A stretch of 64,000 nt of DNA from Halorubrum sp. BOL3-1 (GTDB lineage: Archaea > Halobacteriota > Halobacteria > Halobacteriales > Haloferacaceae): the NCBI RefSeq assembly GCF_004114375.1, contig NZ_CP034692.1:2108001-2172000 (forward strand), given 5' to 3'. The first letter of the stretch is position 1, and the number at the start of each line of letters is the position of its first letter. Positions 8,690-16,674 of this stretch are shown here, piece after piece. The translations under genes and the position numbers were made by a program. The notes beneath the pieces are model-generated. The model made no database searches. It saw only the letters and a program-made list of their open reading frames with translations, and was not told the DNA's origin.

Positions 8690-9280
8690 ATGCGCGCGTT
8701 CTTCGCCGTCGACCTCCCGGAGGCCCTCGCGCCCGCCGTCGCGGACGCGCAGGCCGCGTTCGCGGACGCCTCCGGAGTCAACCCGGTCGATCCGGAGCAG
8801 GCGCACGCGACGCTGAAGTTCTGCGGCGATATCGACGACGCGACCGACGACTCCGCCGGCGGCGACGACTCTCCCGTCCTCGACGACGTGATCGCCGCCG
8901 GCGAGCGCGCGGTCGACCGCGCCGGCTTCGACCCGTTCGACTGCGAGGTCGGCGGTCTCGGCGTCTTCCCGAGCCGCGAGTACGTCTCGGTCGTCTGGAC
9001 CGGGTTCGACCGAGGCGGCGAGTCGCTCGCCGCTCTCAACGAGGCCCTCGAAGCGGAGACGACGGCGCTCGGCGTCGACCCGGCCGACCACGCGTTCACG
9101 CCGCACGTCACGCTGGCTCGGGTCGAGAACGCGACCGGCGCCGACGCGGTCCGGGACGCGCTCGACGCCGAGAAGCCGGACGTCGGAGCGTTCTCGGTCG
9201 ACGAGATCCGACTGGTGAAATCGACCCTGACCGCGTCCGGGCCGGAGTACGGCGTCGTCCGAGAGTTCGGACTCGACTGA
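8690..9280 (+). CDS. thpR: RNA 2',3'-cyclic phosphodiesterase ThpR
   Basis: A 196-residue canonical 2H phosphoesterase with both catalytic motifs: HATLKF near residue 38 and HVTLARV near residue 140. The family opens RNA 2',3'-cyclic phosphates and can ligate tRNA halves through a 2'-5' bond in vitro. The start MRAFFAVDLPE at 8690 is where family members begin; an upstream in-frame ATG at 8603 would add 29 Arg-rich residues derived from element A and is rejected. Transcription probably starts just before it (TATA-like CTTTTGAA about 28 bases upstream). It sits directly downstream of repeat A. Confidence 0.9.
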   Translation: MRAFFAVDLPEALAPAVADAQAAFADASGVNPVDPEQAHATLKFCGDIDDATDDSAGGDDSPVLDDVIAAGERAVDRAGFDPFDCEVGGLGVFPSREYVSVVWTGFDRGGESLAALNEALEAETTALGVDPADHAFTPHVTLARVENATGADAVRDALDAEKPDVGAFSVDEIRLVKSTLTASGPEYGVVREFGLD

Positions 9281-9369
9281 CCCGAGCGAACTCGCCGCCG
9301 TCAAATAATTCTCATCACAGATAATCGCGGCCGTGCGTTTAACGTACCGGATCGGTGAGGTGTCTACGG

Positions 9370-10782
9370 ATGGACGACGGGCCGCGAACGGCGAAATCCG
9401 CGGGGCCGACGGAGAGCGGCGACGCCGGGAGTGACCGTCGCGCCCGCGCTGACGGCGGTCGCCCTCCCGCGCTGGCGCGGCTCGACCGACGGTTCGACGC
9501 GTCGACGCGCCGCGAGGCCGCCGAGGCGCTCGGCAACCCCTCCAGTTCGATGAGCGCCGAGCGGGACCGGATCGTCGAGGCGCTGTTCGCGACCGCGCTC
9601 GACGACCCCGACGAGGCCGTCCGCGCGGCGGCGATCGAGTCGCTGTACTTCCACGGCGACGACCACGTCGACCGGCTGGCGAGGCGGATCGCAGAGCGGC
9701 GGCGCGGCGAGGACGCGGGAGGCGAGAGCGGGGAGCCGGAACGGCACGCCGCCGGGACGTTCGCGCGGTGGCTGGAGCGCGAGCGGGCCGCGTATCGGAT
9801 GGTCGGCGCGACCGGGCTGGCCGCGGTCGGGGGCGAGGGCGCCGCCTCCCGGCTCCGCGAGGCGTTCGACGACGAGGACGCGCGGGTCTGCGCCCGGGCC
9901 GTCAGGGGGTACGCTCGGGTGGGCGGGGAGACGGTCGAGGCGGTCCGACCGCTGGTGAACGTGCCGAACGACCTCGTGCGCGGCGCCGCGGTCGACGCGC
10001 TCGTCGCGATGGACACCGGCGACGCGGTCGAACTGCTCGCGCTCGCGGCGCGACGGGGGAACGAGCGGCTCCGGCTCGCCGTCGTCGAGCGGCTCGGGAA
10101 AACCGACCGGCGAGACGCGACCGGCGTGTTGATCGGGTCGCTGCGGGACCCTTCGGAGGCGGTGCGGCGGGCCGCCGCTGAATCCGTCGCCGCGGTCGTC
10201 GCCCCGGCGGACGCCGTCCCCGCGGGAGACGTACGCGACCGGCTCCTGACCGAGCGCCCGTTCGAGAGCGACGGGCTGCTCGCGGCGTTCCGCGCGGTCG
10301 TCGACGAGCGGACCGCGGCCGATCGAGGGGGAGAGAGCGGGAATGCGTCCCCCGAATCGGGAGCGCCCGTCGCCGCCGACACGCGGCGATACGCGGCGTG
10401 GCTGTACTGCGAGCTCCTCGACGCCGGGGACCCCGCCGCGGCCGACCGGTCGACGGCGGTCGAGTGGCTGATCGACGCGCTCGACCACCGCGACCGGTTG
10501 GTGGCGGACCTCGCCGCCGCGTACCTGCCGCGGGTCGTCTCGGAGGACGGGACCGGGTCGAACGAGTCGGACGGCGAGACCGAGTCTCCGGTAGGCGTCG
10601 ACGTCGAGCGGGAGCTCCGGGCGCTCGCGAGCGACGGGAGCGCCTCCGAGGCCGCCCGCGAGCGCGCCCGAGCGGTGCTGCGGCGGTTCAAGCGGGCAGT
10701 CGTCGAAGCGGCCGCGGACCGGCAAGTCGAGTACGTCTACGTCCGCTGGCCCGCGGACTACACGGAGAGCTACGGCGAGTAG
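9370..10782 (+). CDS. HEAT-repeat protein
   Basis: A 470-residue protein built of about eight helical HEAT/PBS-lyase-like repeats, recognisable by recurrent units such as DDPDEAVRAAAIESLYFHG, FDDEDARVCARAVRGYARVG and RDPSEAVRRAAAESVAAVV. Such solenoids bind protein partners; no enzymatic motif is seen. GTG at 9355 is also in frame, but TATA-like TTTAACGT at 9337-9344 lies about 26-33 bases before ATG 9370, which is preferred. The last 20 residues (VEYVYVRWPADYTESYGE) are aromatic and may be a docking tail. It converges on the minus-strand gene at 10820. Exact role unknown. Confidence 0.8.
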   Translation: MDDGPRTAKSAGPTESGDAGSDRRARADGGRPPALARLDRRFDASTRREAAEALGNPSSSMSAERDRIVEALFATALDDPDEAVRAAAIESLYFHGDDHVDRLARRIAERRRGEDAGGESGEPERHAAGTFARWLERERAAYRMVGATGLAAVGGEGAASRLREAFDDEDARVCARAVRGYARVGGETVEAVRPLVNVPNDLVRGAAVDALVAMDTGDAVELLALAARRGNERLRLAVVERLGKTDRRDATGVLIGSLRDPSEAVRRAAAESVAAVVAPADAVPAGDVRDRLLTERPFESDGLLAAFRAVVDERTAADRGGESGNASPESGAPVAADTRRYAAWLYCELLDAGDPAAADRSTAVEWLIDALDHRDRLVADLAAAYLPRVVSEDGTGSNESDGETESPVGVDVERELRALASDGSASEAARERARAVLRRFKRAVVEAAADRQVEYVYVRWPADYTESYGE

Positions 10783-10819
10783 CCGGGCGCGGCCGGAAAG
10801 CGAGACATGACGACCCCGC

Positions 10820-11650
10820 CTACGGGCGGCGGACGAAGCGATCGCCGTCGACCGCGACGGTCAGGTCGATCGTCTCGTCGAGGAAGTTCAGGACGGTGGC
10901 GACGTTGGGGTCCGCGTCGGCGTCGACGTACAGCTGTAACACGCCGCCGTCGGCGGCGAGACGCGCGGCGAGCATGCGGAGGAACGCCACCGCGCGCTCG
11001 ACGTCGAAGGCGGCGACGATCTGGTGGAAGACGCTTACCTCCAGCGAGACGCGCTCGCCGCGCTCGTGGTTGGCGTCGAGGATCCGCGAGACGGTCTCGC
11101 CGACCTCGTCGGGGGAGAGGCGCGGGTCGAGTTCGACGATCTCGACGTCGAGACCCTCGAAGTCGACGCCGGGCGTCGCCTCGAAGTCGTACTCGCCGGT
11201 GCTGACGATCACCGTCCGGCGAGGCCACGACGCGAGGCGCTCGTCGAGCGCGCGGACCAGCCGCTCCGGCGCGGGCGTCACGGCGACGACGAGTCCCGTA
11301 GCGCCGTGGAAGTGGGCCCGGAGCGAGTCGGCCTCGTCTCCGGTGGGTGAGGCGTCGACTCGGACGACGCCGTCCCAGCCCACCCGGTCGGCCACGTGGA
11401 CCCCGTCCGCGATCCGGTCGGCCACGTGGCCGTGGAGGTGCGACTTGAACTCCGCGACCGCGCCGTCGGTGTCGTATGCGGTCTTGGCGGTGGCGCAGTA
11501 CGGGCAGTCCCAGCTCACGCGGAAGTCGGACTTGGAGAGCGCGTCCGAGTGGTGCGCGAGCAGGTGCGACCCGGTCACCGCGGGCATCTCAGACCGGTCC
11601 CGCGTCCACGCGACGAACCCGCATCGGCCACACGTCCAACGGCTCACCAT
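10820..11650 (-). CDS. Zinc-finger protein with degenerate RecA/KaiC-like domain
   Basis: A 276-residue haloarchaeal protein. The N terminus has two metal-binding-like pairs (CGRCGF near residue 7, CPYC near residue 49) followed by HLHGH, so one or two zinc fingers. The rest alternates beta strands and helices (GLVVAVTPAPERLV, RTVIVSTGEYDFE, VSLEVSVFHQIVAAFDVERAVAFLRML) as in the KaiC-like DUF835/DUF7504 type proteins, but lacks a Walker A motif, so ATP binding is not expected. ATG at 11650 overlaps the stop of the small gene 11644-11856 and is preferred over the longer frame. Regulatory role possible but unproven. Confidence 0.65.
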   Translation of the reverse strand: MVSRWTCGRCGFVAWTRDRSEMPAVTGSHLLAHHSDALSKSDFRVSWDCPYCATAKTAYDTDGAVAEFKSHLHGHVADRIADGVHVADRVGWDGVVRVDASPTGDEADSLRAHFHGATGLVVAVTPAPERLVRALDERLASWPRRTVIVSTGEYDFEATPGVDFEGLDVEIVELDPRLSPDEVGETVSRILDANHERGERVSLEVSVFHQIVAAFDVERAVAFLRMLAARLAADGGVLQLYVDADADPNVATVLNFLDETIDLTVAVDGDRFVRRP

Positions 11651-11856
11651 GATCGAGAACGTGTCTCTCGGGACCCGTCGGAAGGGTATGTATGTTGTGT
11701 TGTATGTGTCGGCGCCGCGCGGACGGCCGCGACGAGCGAGTCGACCCGGTGGGTCGGCACCGAGAACACCGCGAGCTCCGAGCTGAAAAAGAAGGTTCTC
11801 ACGGCGGTGAGCGCGAGGATGCCGCCGACGCCGACGAACGCGATCGTGAAGTCCAT
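11644..11856 (-). CDS. Small membrane-anchored protein, 70 aa
   Basis: ATG at 11856 gives 70 residues: a hydrophobic N-terminal helix (FTIAFVGVGGILALTAV), then FFFSS and a polar C-terminal half ending in Arg/Ser. The stop at 11644-11646 overlaps the start of the zinc-finger gene (ATG 11650), so the two are translationally coupled. A near-perfect TATA box CTTTATATAC at 11874-11883 precedes it by about 20 bases, one of the clearest promoters in the window, arguing that this short frame is expressed. Function unknown. Confidence 0.65.
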   Translation of the reverse strand: MDFTIAFVGVGGILALTAVRTFFFSSELAVFSVPTHRVDSLVAAVRAAPTHTTQHTYPSDGSRETRSRSW

Positions 11857-11873
11857 GTCCCGAGGGTACGGTC

Positions 11874-11883
11874 GTATATAAAG
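11874..11883 (-). promoter_or_regulatory. Strong TATA box
   Basis: CTTTATATAC on the reverse strand matches the archaeal TATA consensus and drives the two-gene unit 11856-10820. An ORB lies about 40 bases further upstream. Confidence 0.6.
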
Positions 11884-11920
11884 AGCAGTACCGGCGCAGC
11901 AAGTGTACACGAACGCGCGC

Positions 11921-11942
11921 TCTCCACCCGAAACGGAGGGGT
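11921..11942 (+). other. Origin recognition box (ORB) away from the origin
   Basis: TCTCCACCCGAAACGG followed by AGGGGT: a 22-base match to the ORBs at the orc1 origin (core GAAACGRAGGGGT, G-string on the right). It lies in the intergenic region between the divergent serA and small membrane genes, 33 kb from the origin. Orc1 should be able to bind it; whether it regulates serA, titrates Orc1 or is a remnant is unknown. Confidence 0.7.
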
Positions 11943-12027
11943 AGATGGGCACGATCGGGGATCCGATCGGGCGGCAAAACGGCGCGATGAAGAAAGCGTT
12001 AACCCCGCGTCGTGGGTGTATTTCGGC

Positions 12028-13632
12028 ATGAAGGTACTCGTGACCGACCCCATCGCGGACGCGGGGTTGGACCAACTCCGAGACGCCGGCCACGAGGTCG
12101 AGACGGACTACGAGGTCGAGGGCGACGAGTTGCTCAACGCCGTGAGCGACGCCAACGCGCTGATCGTCCGCTCCGGAACCGACGTGAACGAGGCGGTCTT
12201 CGAGGCCGCCACCGACCTCGTCATCGTCGGCCGCGCCGGCATCGGCGTCGACAACATCGACATCGAGGCCGCCACCGACCACGGCGTCATCATCGCGAAC
12301 GCGCCCGACGGGAACGTCCGCGCCGCCGCCGAGCACACCGTCGCGATGACGTTCGCCGTCGCGCGCTCGATCCCGCAGGCGCACGGCCGCCTCGTCGACG
12401 GCGAGTGGGCGAAAGGCGAGTTCCTCGGCACCGAGGTGAACAACAAGACGCTCACCGTCGTCGGTCTCGGTCGCGTCGGGCAGCAGGTCGCCAAGCGCCT
12501 CGACTCGCTTGGGATGGATCTCGTCGTCTACGACCCGTACATCTCTGAGGAGCGCGCCGACCGGCTCGGCGCCGACCTCGTGGACGACCTCCACGAGGCG
12601 CTCGGACGCGGCGACTTCGCGACGATCCACACCCCCCTCCTCCCGGAGACCGAGGGGATGATCGGGGAAGACGAGCTGGCCCGGCTGGAGGGCGGCTATC
12701 TTATCAACTGCGCCCGCGGCGGCATCGTCGACGAGGACGCGCTCGCGGCGGCGGTCGAAGACGGCGTCCTCGCGGGCGCCGCGCTCGACTCCTTCGCCGA
12801 GGAGCCGCTCCCCACCGACTCCCCGCTGCTCGACGTCGAGGAGGTCGTCGTCACCCCGCACCTCGGCGCCTCGACCGAGGCCGCCCAAGAGAACGTCGCG
12901 ATCGACACCGCCGAGGCCGTGATTTCGGCGTTCGACGACGAGCCCGTGCTGACCGCGCTCAACGCGCCCTCCGTCGACGAGACCGCCTTCCCGCGGATCG
13001 AGCCGTACATCGACGCGGCCGAGACCGCCGGGAAGGTCGCCGCCCAGCTCCTCGACGGCCGGATCACGGAGGTCGAGGCGACCTACGAGGGCGACATCGC
13101 CGAAGAGGACGTCGAGCTCGTCACGGCGTCGGCGCTGAAGGGCGTCTTCGAGCCACTGGAGTGGCAGGTGAACGCGGTGAACGCCCCGCGGCTCGCGGAG
13201 GAGCGCGGTATCGAGGTGACCGAGTCGAAGACGCGGCAGACCGAGGACTTCCAGAGCCTCGTGCGCGTCACCGTCCGCAACGGCGACGACGAGATCGCGG
13301 TCGAGGGGACGCTGTTCGCTGGCGAGGACGCCCGCATCGTCCGTATCGACGGATTCCGCGTCGACGCGGTCCCGTACGGCCACATGCTCGTCGCGCGCAA
13401 CACCGACAAGCCGGGCGTCATCGGGTTCATCGGCACCGTGCTGGGCGAACACGACGTCAACATCGCCGGGATGTTCAACGCCCGCGAGACGCAGGGCGGC
13501 GAGGCGCTCACCGTCTACAACCTCGACCAGGGCGTTCCCGAGGCGGCGATGGAGGAGCTGTTGGGCGACGACCGGATCGTCGAGGCGACGGAGATCACGC
13601 TCGACGGCGCGGACGAGCGCGACGCGGAGTAG
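12028..13632 (+). CDS. serA: D-3-phosphoglycerate dehydrogenase
   Basis: A 534-residue NAD-dependent enzyme catalysing the first step of phosphorylated serine synthesis. It is the long bacterial/archaeal form: catalytic domain with nucleotide-binding GLGRVGQ (about residue 148), catalytic Arg in NCARGG, Glu in EEPLP and His in TPHLGAST; then the intervening ASB domain; and a C-terminal ACT domain (about 455-534) that in relatives binds serine for feedback inhibition. ATG 12028 (MKVLVTDPIADAGL) is the natural start; the longer reading through the upstream region is not supported. No ser gene is adjacent. Confidence 0.95.
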   Translation: MKVLVTDPIADAGLDQLRDAGHEVETDYEVEGDELLNAVSDANALIVRSGTDVNEAVFEAATDLVIVGRAGIGVDNIDIEAATDHGVIIANAPDGNVRAAAEHTVAMTFAVARSIPQAHGRLVDGEWAKGEFLGTEVNNKTLTVVGLGRVGQQVAKRLDSLGMDLVVYDPYISEERADRLGADLVDDLHEALGRGDFATIHTPLLPETEGMIGEDELARLEGGYLINCARGGIVDEDALAAAVEDGVLAGAALDSFAEEPLPTDSPLLDVEEVVVTPHLGASTEAAQENVAIDTAEAVISAFDDEPVLTALNAPSVDETAFPRIEPYIDAAETAGKVAAQLLDGRITEVEATYEGDIAEEDVELVTASALKGVFEPLEWQVNAVNAPRLAEERGIEVTESKTRQTEDFQSLVRVTVRNGDDEIAVEGTLFAGEDARIVRIDGFRVDAVPYGHMLVARNTDKPGVIGFIGTVLGEHDVNIAGMFNARETQGGEALTVYNLDQGVPEAAMEELLGDDRIVEATEITLDGADERDAE

Positions 13633-13769
13633 ACGCTTCGACGGCGAGAGAGCCGTCGACCCGGCGGACGAGCGACGTTTTTGATACCGATCGCGGGCAG
13701 AGTCCCCGGACACTCGAAGTCTAGTCTACGCTACCGTCGAAGGGAGCGATGTTATATTCGTCTCAGCGG

Positions 13770-13777
13770 TATATTTA
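13770..13777 (+). promoter_or_regulatory. TATA box of the lactonase/alcohol dehydrogenase operon
   Basis: TATATTTA in an AT-rich patch. It ends 28 bases before ATG 13806 and only 13 before ATG 13791, which favours 13806 as the start. Confidence 0.55.
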
Positions 13778-13805
13778 TCAATAATCATGAATGACTCTAA
13801 ACGCT

Positions 13806-14612
13806 ATGGTGGAAGCGGAAGTCCACGTCATCGGCCGCGGGGGACTGCTCTGTGACATGAATTACATGATGGAGGCGAACACCATCGGGAGCCACGACGA
13901 TCCGAACCCCGACACCGAGTACGGGGAGATTCCGGTGTGGAACCTCGTCATCGACCATCCGGAGGCGACGATCCTGTGGGACACCGGGTCACACCACGAC
14001 GCCGCCGACGGCCACTGGCCGGAGGGGCTCGTTCAGGCGTTTTACCCGCACGACGCGAGCGAACACCGGCTCGACGACGACCTCGAGGCGGCCGGCTACT
14101 CGCTCGACGACATCGACGCGGTGTTCCAGAGCCACCTCCATCTCGACCACGCCGGCGGACTGGAGTTCTTCGCGGGCACCGACACGCCCGTATACGTCCA
14201 CGAGGCGGAGCTGAAGTTCGCCTACTACAGCGCGAAGACGGACGAGGGGAGCGCCGCGTACGTCCTCGACGACTTCGACCATGACCTGAACTGGCAGGTA
14301 CTCCACCGCGACCGCGAGGAGCGGTTCGCCGACCTGGAGTTCGTCCGGTTCCCCGGCCACACGCCGGGACTCACCGGGAGCGTGATCCACCTCGACGACG
14401 AGGGGACGGTCGTGTTCACCGGCGACCAGGTGTACATGGACGAGAACTACGAGGCGGGGACGCCCCTCGGCGGCCCCCTCGTGTGGGGGAAGACGCAATG
14501 GGCCGAGAGCATCGAACGGATCCGCGAGCTGGAGCGGCGCCACGACGCGGAGGTCGTCTTCGGCCACGACCCCGACCAGTTCGAAGCGATCCAGCCGGGG
14601 TGGGGAGTGTGA
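13806..14612 (+). CDS. Metallo-beta-lactamase-fold lactonase (AiiA/AttM-like)
   Basis: A 268-residue dinuclear metal hydrolase of the N-acyl-homoserine-lactonase type. Seen: the metal motif SHLHLDHAGG near residue 110, a further His in FPGHTPG (about 182), Asp in FTGDQ, and a terminal His in VVFGHDPDQF. N-terminal elements (CDMNYMMEAN, WNLVIDHPEATILWDTG) match the lactonase branch rather than glyoxalase II. Family members open lactone rings, from quorum-sensing homoserine lactones to gamma-butyrolactone. Its stop overlaps the start of an iron alcohol dehydrogenase by four bases (GTGA), so the two act together. An alternative start at 13791 would add five residues. Confidence 0.8.
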   Translation: MVEAEVHVIGRGGLLCDMNYMMEANTIGSHDDPNPDTEYGEIPVWNLVIDHPEATILWDTGSHHDAADGHWPEGLVQAFYPHDASEHRLDDDLEAAGYSLDDIDAVFQSHLHLDHAGGLEFFAGTDTPVYVHEAELKFAYYSAKTDEGSAAYVLDDFDHDLNWQVLHRDREERFADLEFVRFPGHTPGLTGSVIHLDDEGTVVFTGDQVYMDENYEAGTPLGGPLVWGKTQWAESIERIRELERRHDAEVVFGHDPDQFEAIQPGWGV

Positions 14613-15922
14613 GCTACGAGCGCTCCGTCTCCGCCGACCCCCACGATCTCTCCCCCGAGACCGTCTGGGAGGTCCAGATGCCGGCGATCCGCGTCGGCGC
14701 CGGCGCCGCCGCCGAGCTCGGCTACCAGCTCGGGCAGCTCGGGCTTGACGGCGACGAGCGCGGGCTGATCGTCACCGACTCCGACCTCACCTCGCTGGGC
14801 CACGTCGCCCGCGTCGCCGACGAGCTGGCGGCCGACGGGTTCGACGCGGACGTGTACGACGGCGCCGAGCGCGAGCCGAGCGTCGAGGCCGTCGAGGAGT
14901 GTATCGCGTTCGTCCGCGAGGAGATGGGCGAGGACGGCTACGACTTCTACCTCGGCCTCGGCGGCGGCAGCTGTATGGACACTGCGAAGGCGACGCGAGC
15001 GGTCGTCGCCAACGGCGGCGACGTGCTCGACTATGTGGCGGCGCCGACCGGCGCCGGCGAGACGCTCACGGAGTCCGGGCCGCCGCTCATTCTGCTCCCG
15101 ACGACCGCGGGGACGGGCTCGGAGATCTCGCCGGTCGCGATCCTCTCGGTGCCGGCGAAGAACATCAAGGAGGGGATCTCCAGCCCGCACGTCCGCGCCG
15201 ACGCCGCCGTCCTCGACCCGACGCTCACCACGACGCTGCCGCCGGATCTTACCGCGAAGACGGCGATGGACGCGCTCGGTCACGCGATCGAGGGGTACAC
15301 GACCCACCGGTACGAGGACCTCCTCCGGCCAGAGGACCCGGCCGATCGCCCCGTCTACGCCGGCCGAACCGGCTTCACCGAGATGTTCAGCGAGAAGGCG
15401 ATAGACCTGCTCTCCTCGAACGTGCGCCGCGTCGTCAACAACGGCGACGACATCGAGGCGCGCGGCGCGATGCTGAAGGGCGCGCTATTCGGCGCCATCG
15501 CCGGGCTCACGGCCGGCGCGAGCCTCGCTCACGCGATGGCGTACCCCGTCGGGAACAACTACCACACCTTCCACGGGGAGACCATCGCGGCGCTCACGCC
15601 CGCCAGCACCCTCGGTTACAACGTCGCCAGCGACCCGCCGCGGTTCGCGAAGGTAGCGGAGACGCTCGGCGCCGACACGTCGGGGATGAGCACCCGCGAG
15701 GCAGCCGACGAGGCCCGCGAGGAGTTCGTGCGGCTCCAGCGGGACCTCAACGTCCTCCCGAGCGGGCTCAACGAACTGGCCGGGGTCACCGTCGACGACA
15801 CCGGCGCCCTCGCCGAGAGCACGGTCGAGAGCCAACAGCGGCTGCTCCGGTGTAACCCGCGGCCCGTGACGAAGGAAGACGTCGAGGAGGTGTTCCAGGA
15901 CGCGCTGTACAACTGGGAATAG
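14609..15922 (+). CDS. Iron-containing alcohol dehydrogenase (group III)
   Basis: A 437-residue Fe-dependent NAD(P) alcohol dehydrogenase translated from a GTG that overlaps the lactonase stop. Seen: the nucleotide loop GGGSCMDTAKA (about 110), PTTAGTGSE (about 163), and metal ligands in DALGHAIEGY, the HAMAYP region and YHTFHGE. It resembles the gamma-hydroxybutyrate dehydrogenase/transhydrogenase (ADHFE1, BlcB) side of the family more than the butanol dehydrogenases. With the upstream lactonase it would turn gamma-butyrolactone into 4-hydroxybutyrate and then succinic semialdehyde; this pathway is inference. No semialdehyde dehydrogenase is adjacent. Confidence 0.85.
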   Translation: MSYERSVSADPHDLSPETVWEVQMPAIRVGAGAAAELGYQLGQLGLDGDERGLIVTDSDLTSLGHVARVADELAADGFDADVYDGAEREPSVEAVEECIAFVREEMGEDGYDFYLGLGGGSCMDTAKATRAVVANGGDVLDYVAAPTGAGETLTESGPPLILLPTTAGTGSEISPVAILSVPAKNIKEGISSPHVRADAAVLDPTLTTTLPPDLTAKTAMDALGHAIEGYTTHRYEDLLRPEDPADRPVYAGRTGFTEMFSEKAIDLLSSNVRRVVNNGDDIEARGAMLKGALFGAIAGLTAGASLAHAMAYPVGNNYHTFHGETIAALTPASTLGYNVASDPPRFAKVAETLGADTSGMSTREAADEAREEFVRLQRDLNVLPSGLNELAGVTVDDTGALAESTVESQQRLLRCNPRPVTKEDVEEVFQDALYNWE

Positions 15923-15966
15923 CGAACTGTCGGGTCGGTCAACTGCGTGTGGTCAGTGCGTGGCGA

Positions 15967-16295
15967 TCAGTACCCGGCGACAGCGACGAACGGCTCGAAG
16001 TCGTCGACGTTGCGGGTGACAGCGGTCACTCCTTCGGCCTCGACGACTCCCGCAATAAGCAGGTCCGCGGTGGCCGCGTCGACGGCGCGTCGGGTGTGAT
16101 CGGAATCACTTCGAGCCAGTCGAACGCCGCCGAGAGGGCCGACAGATCGAACGTGTCGTTTAGACGCTGACCGACCGCGACTTCCTTGTAGTTCATCACG
16201 GTCGTCGCGAACTCGTCTTCCTCGTGTGCTTCGAGGAACCGACAAACGTCGTCAGAACCGTCTGAATAATCGATAAGAAACGTGGTGTCGCAGAT
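15967..16295 (-). pseudogene. Decayed VapC-type PIN-domain toxin
   Basis: Two frames on the reverse strand together make a damaged PIN ribonuclease. Frame 1, from about 16295, reads ICDTTFLIDYSDGSDDV, the usual PIN start with the first catalytic Asp, down to WLEVIPITPDA. The reading then shifts near 16083-16088 into VDAATADLLIAGVVEAEGV, VTRNVDDFEPF, the C-terminal half with catalytic acids. About 15-20 residues normally found between these parts are missing, and no start codon remains in the first frame (a TGA lies just before it). So the toxin is frameshifted and partly deleted, while its antitoxin gene upstream stays open. Confidence 0.75.
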
Positions 16296-16368
16296 ACCGA
16301 CTCACGCCGACCCTTCCTCTCCAGCGTTCTCATCATCGGGGTCAGCGTCGTCGTCCGATCGGTCGTCG

Positions 16369-16608
16369 TCACCGCCAACCCCCACCGGATGCGTCCGCCG
16401 AGCGATCGGTCGCTGCGGTCTGTCGTTTGCGCACCGACTCGTTGGAGCGTTTTCGGGACTCCGTCGCGGCCTCTCGAAGCGAGTCAGCCTCCTCAGCCGA
16501 CAACGATCCGAACCCCTCGCGCCAGTCGCCGCCGCTGTCGTCGTCGCGCTTCCGAGCGCGGAGCCGCTCGTACACCTCCTCCGTGACGCCGGTCGTCTTC
16601 GTTCCCAT
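16369..16608 (-). CDS. VapB-type antitoxin (orphaned)
   Basis: A 79-residue protein with the haloarchaeal VapB/UPF0330 pattern: MGTKTTGVTEEVYERLRARKR, an N-terminal DNA-binding strand-helix, then GSLSAEEADSLREAATESRKR, a helix that normally clamps the toxin. It precedes the broken PIN toxin on the same strand, in the normal antitoxin-toxin order. With the toxin disrupted, it may still repress its own promoter or cross-neutralise another VapC elsewhere in the genome. Confidence 0.75.
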   Translation of the reverse strand: MGTKTTGVTEEVYERLRARKRDDDSGGDWREGFGSLSAEEADSLREAATESRKRSNESVRKRQTAATDRSADASGGGWR

Positions 16609-16674
16609 CTCAGATTTGTGTACGCGTTTGTGTGTGAGAGGTTGCGTCCGTGCGGATCTGCGACGGCGACCGCC

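Noticed and set aside
11692-13632. Long 646-codon version of SerA
   Set aside because: The extra N-terminal 112 residues cover an intergenic region with an ORB and a promoter of the opposite gene and are not SerA-like.
15967-16245. A complete 92-residue gene on the reverse strand
   Set aside because: Only its last 38 residues look like protein (PIN C-terminus); the first half is out of frame with the real toxin N-terminus, so it is a pseudogene.
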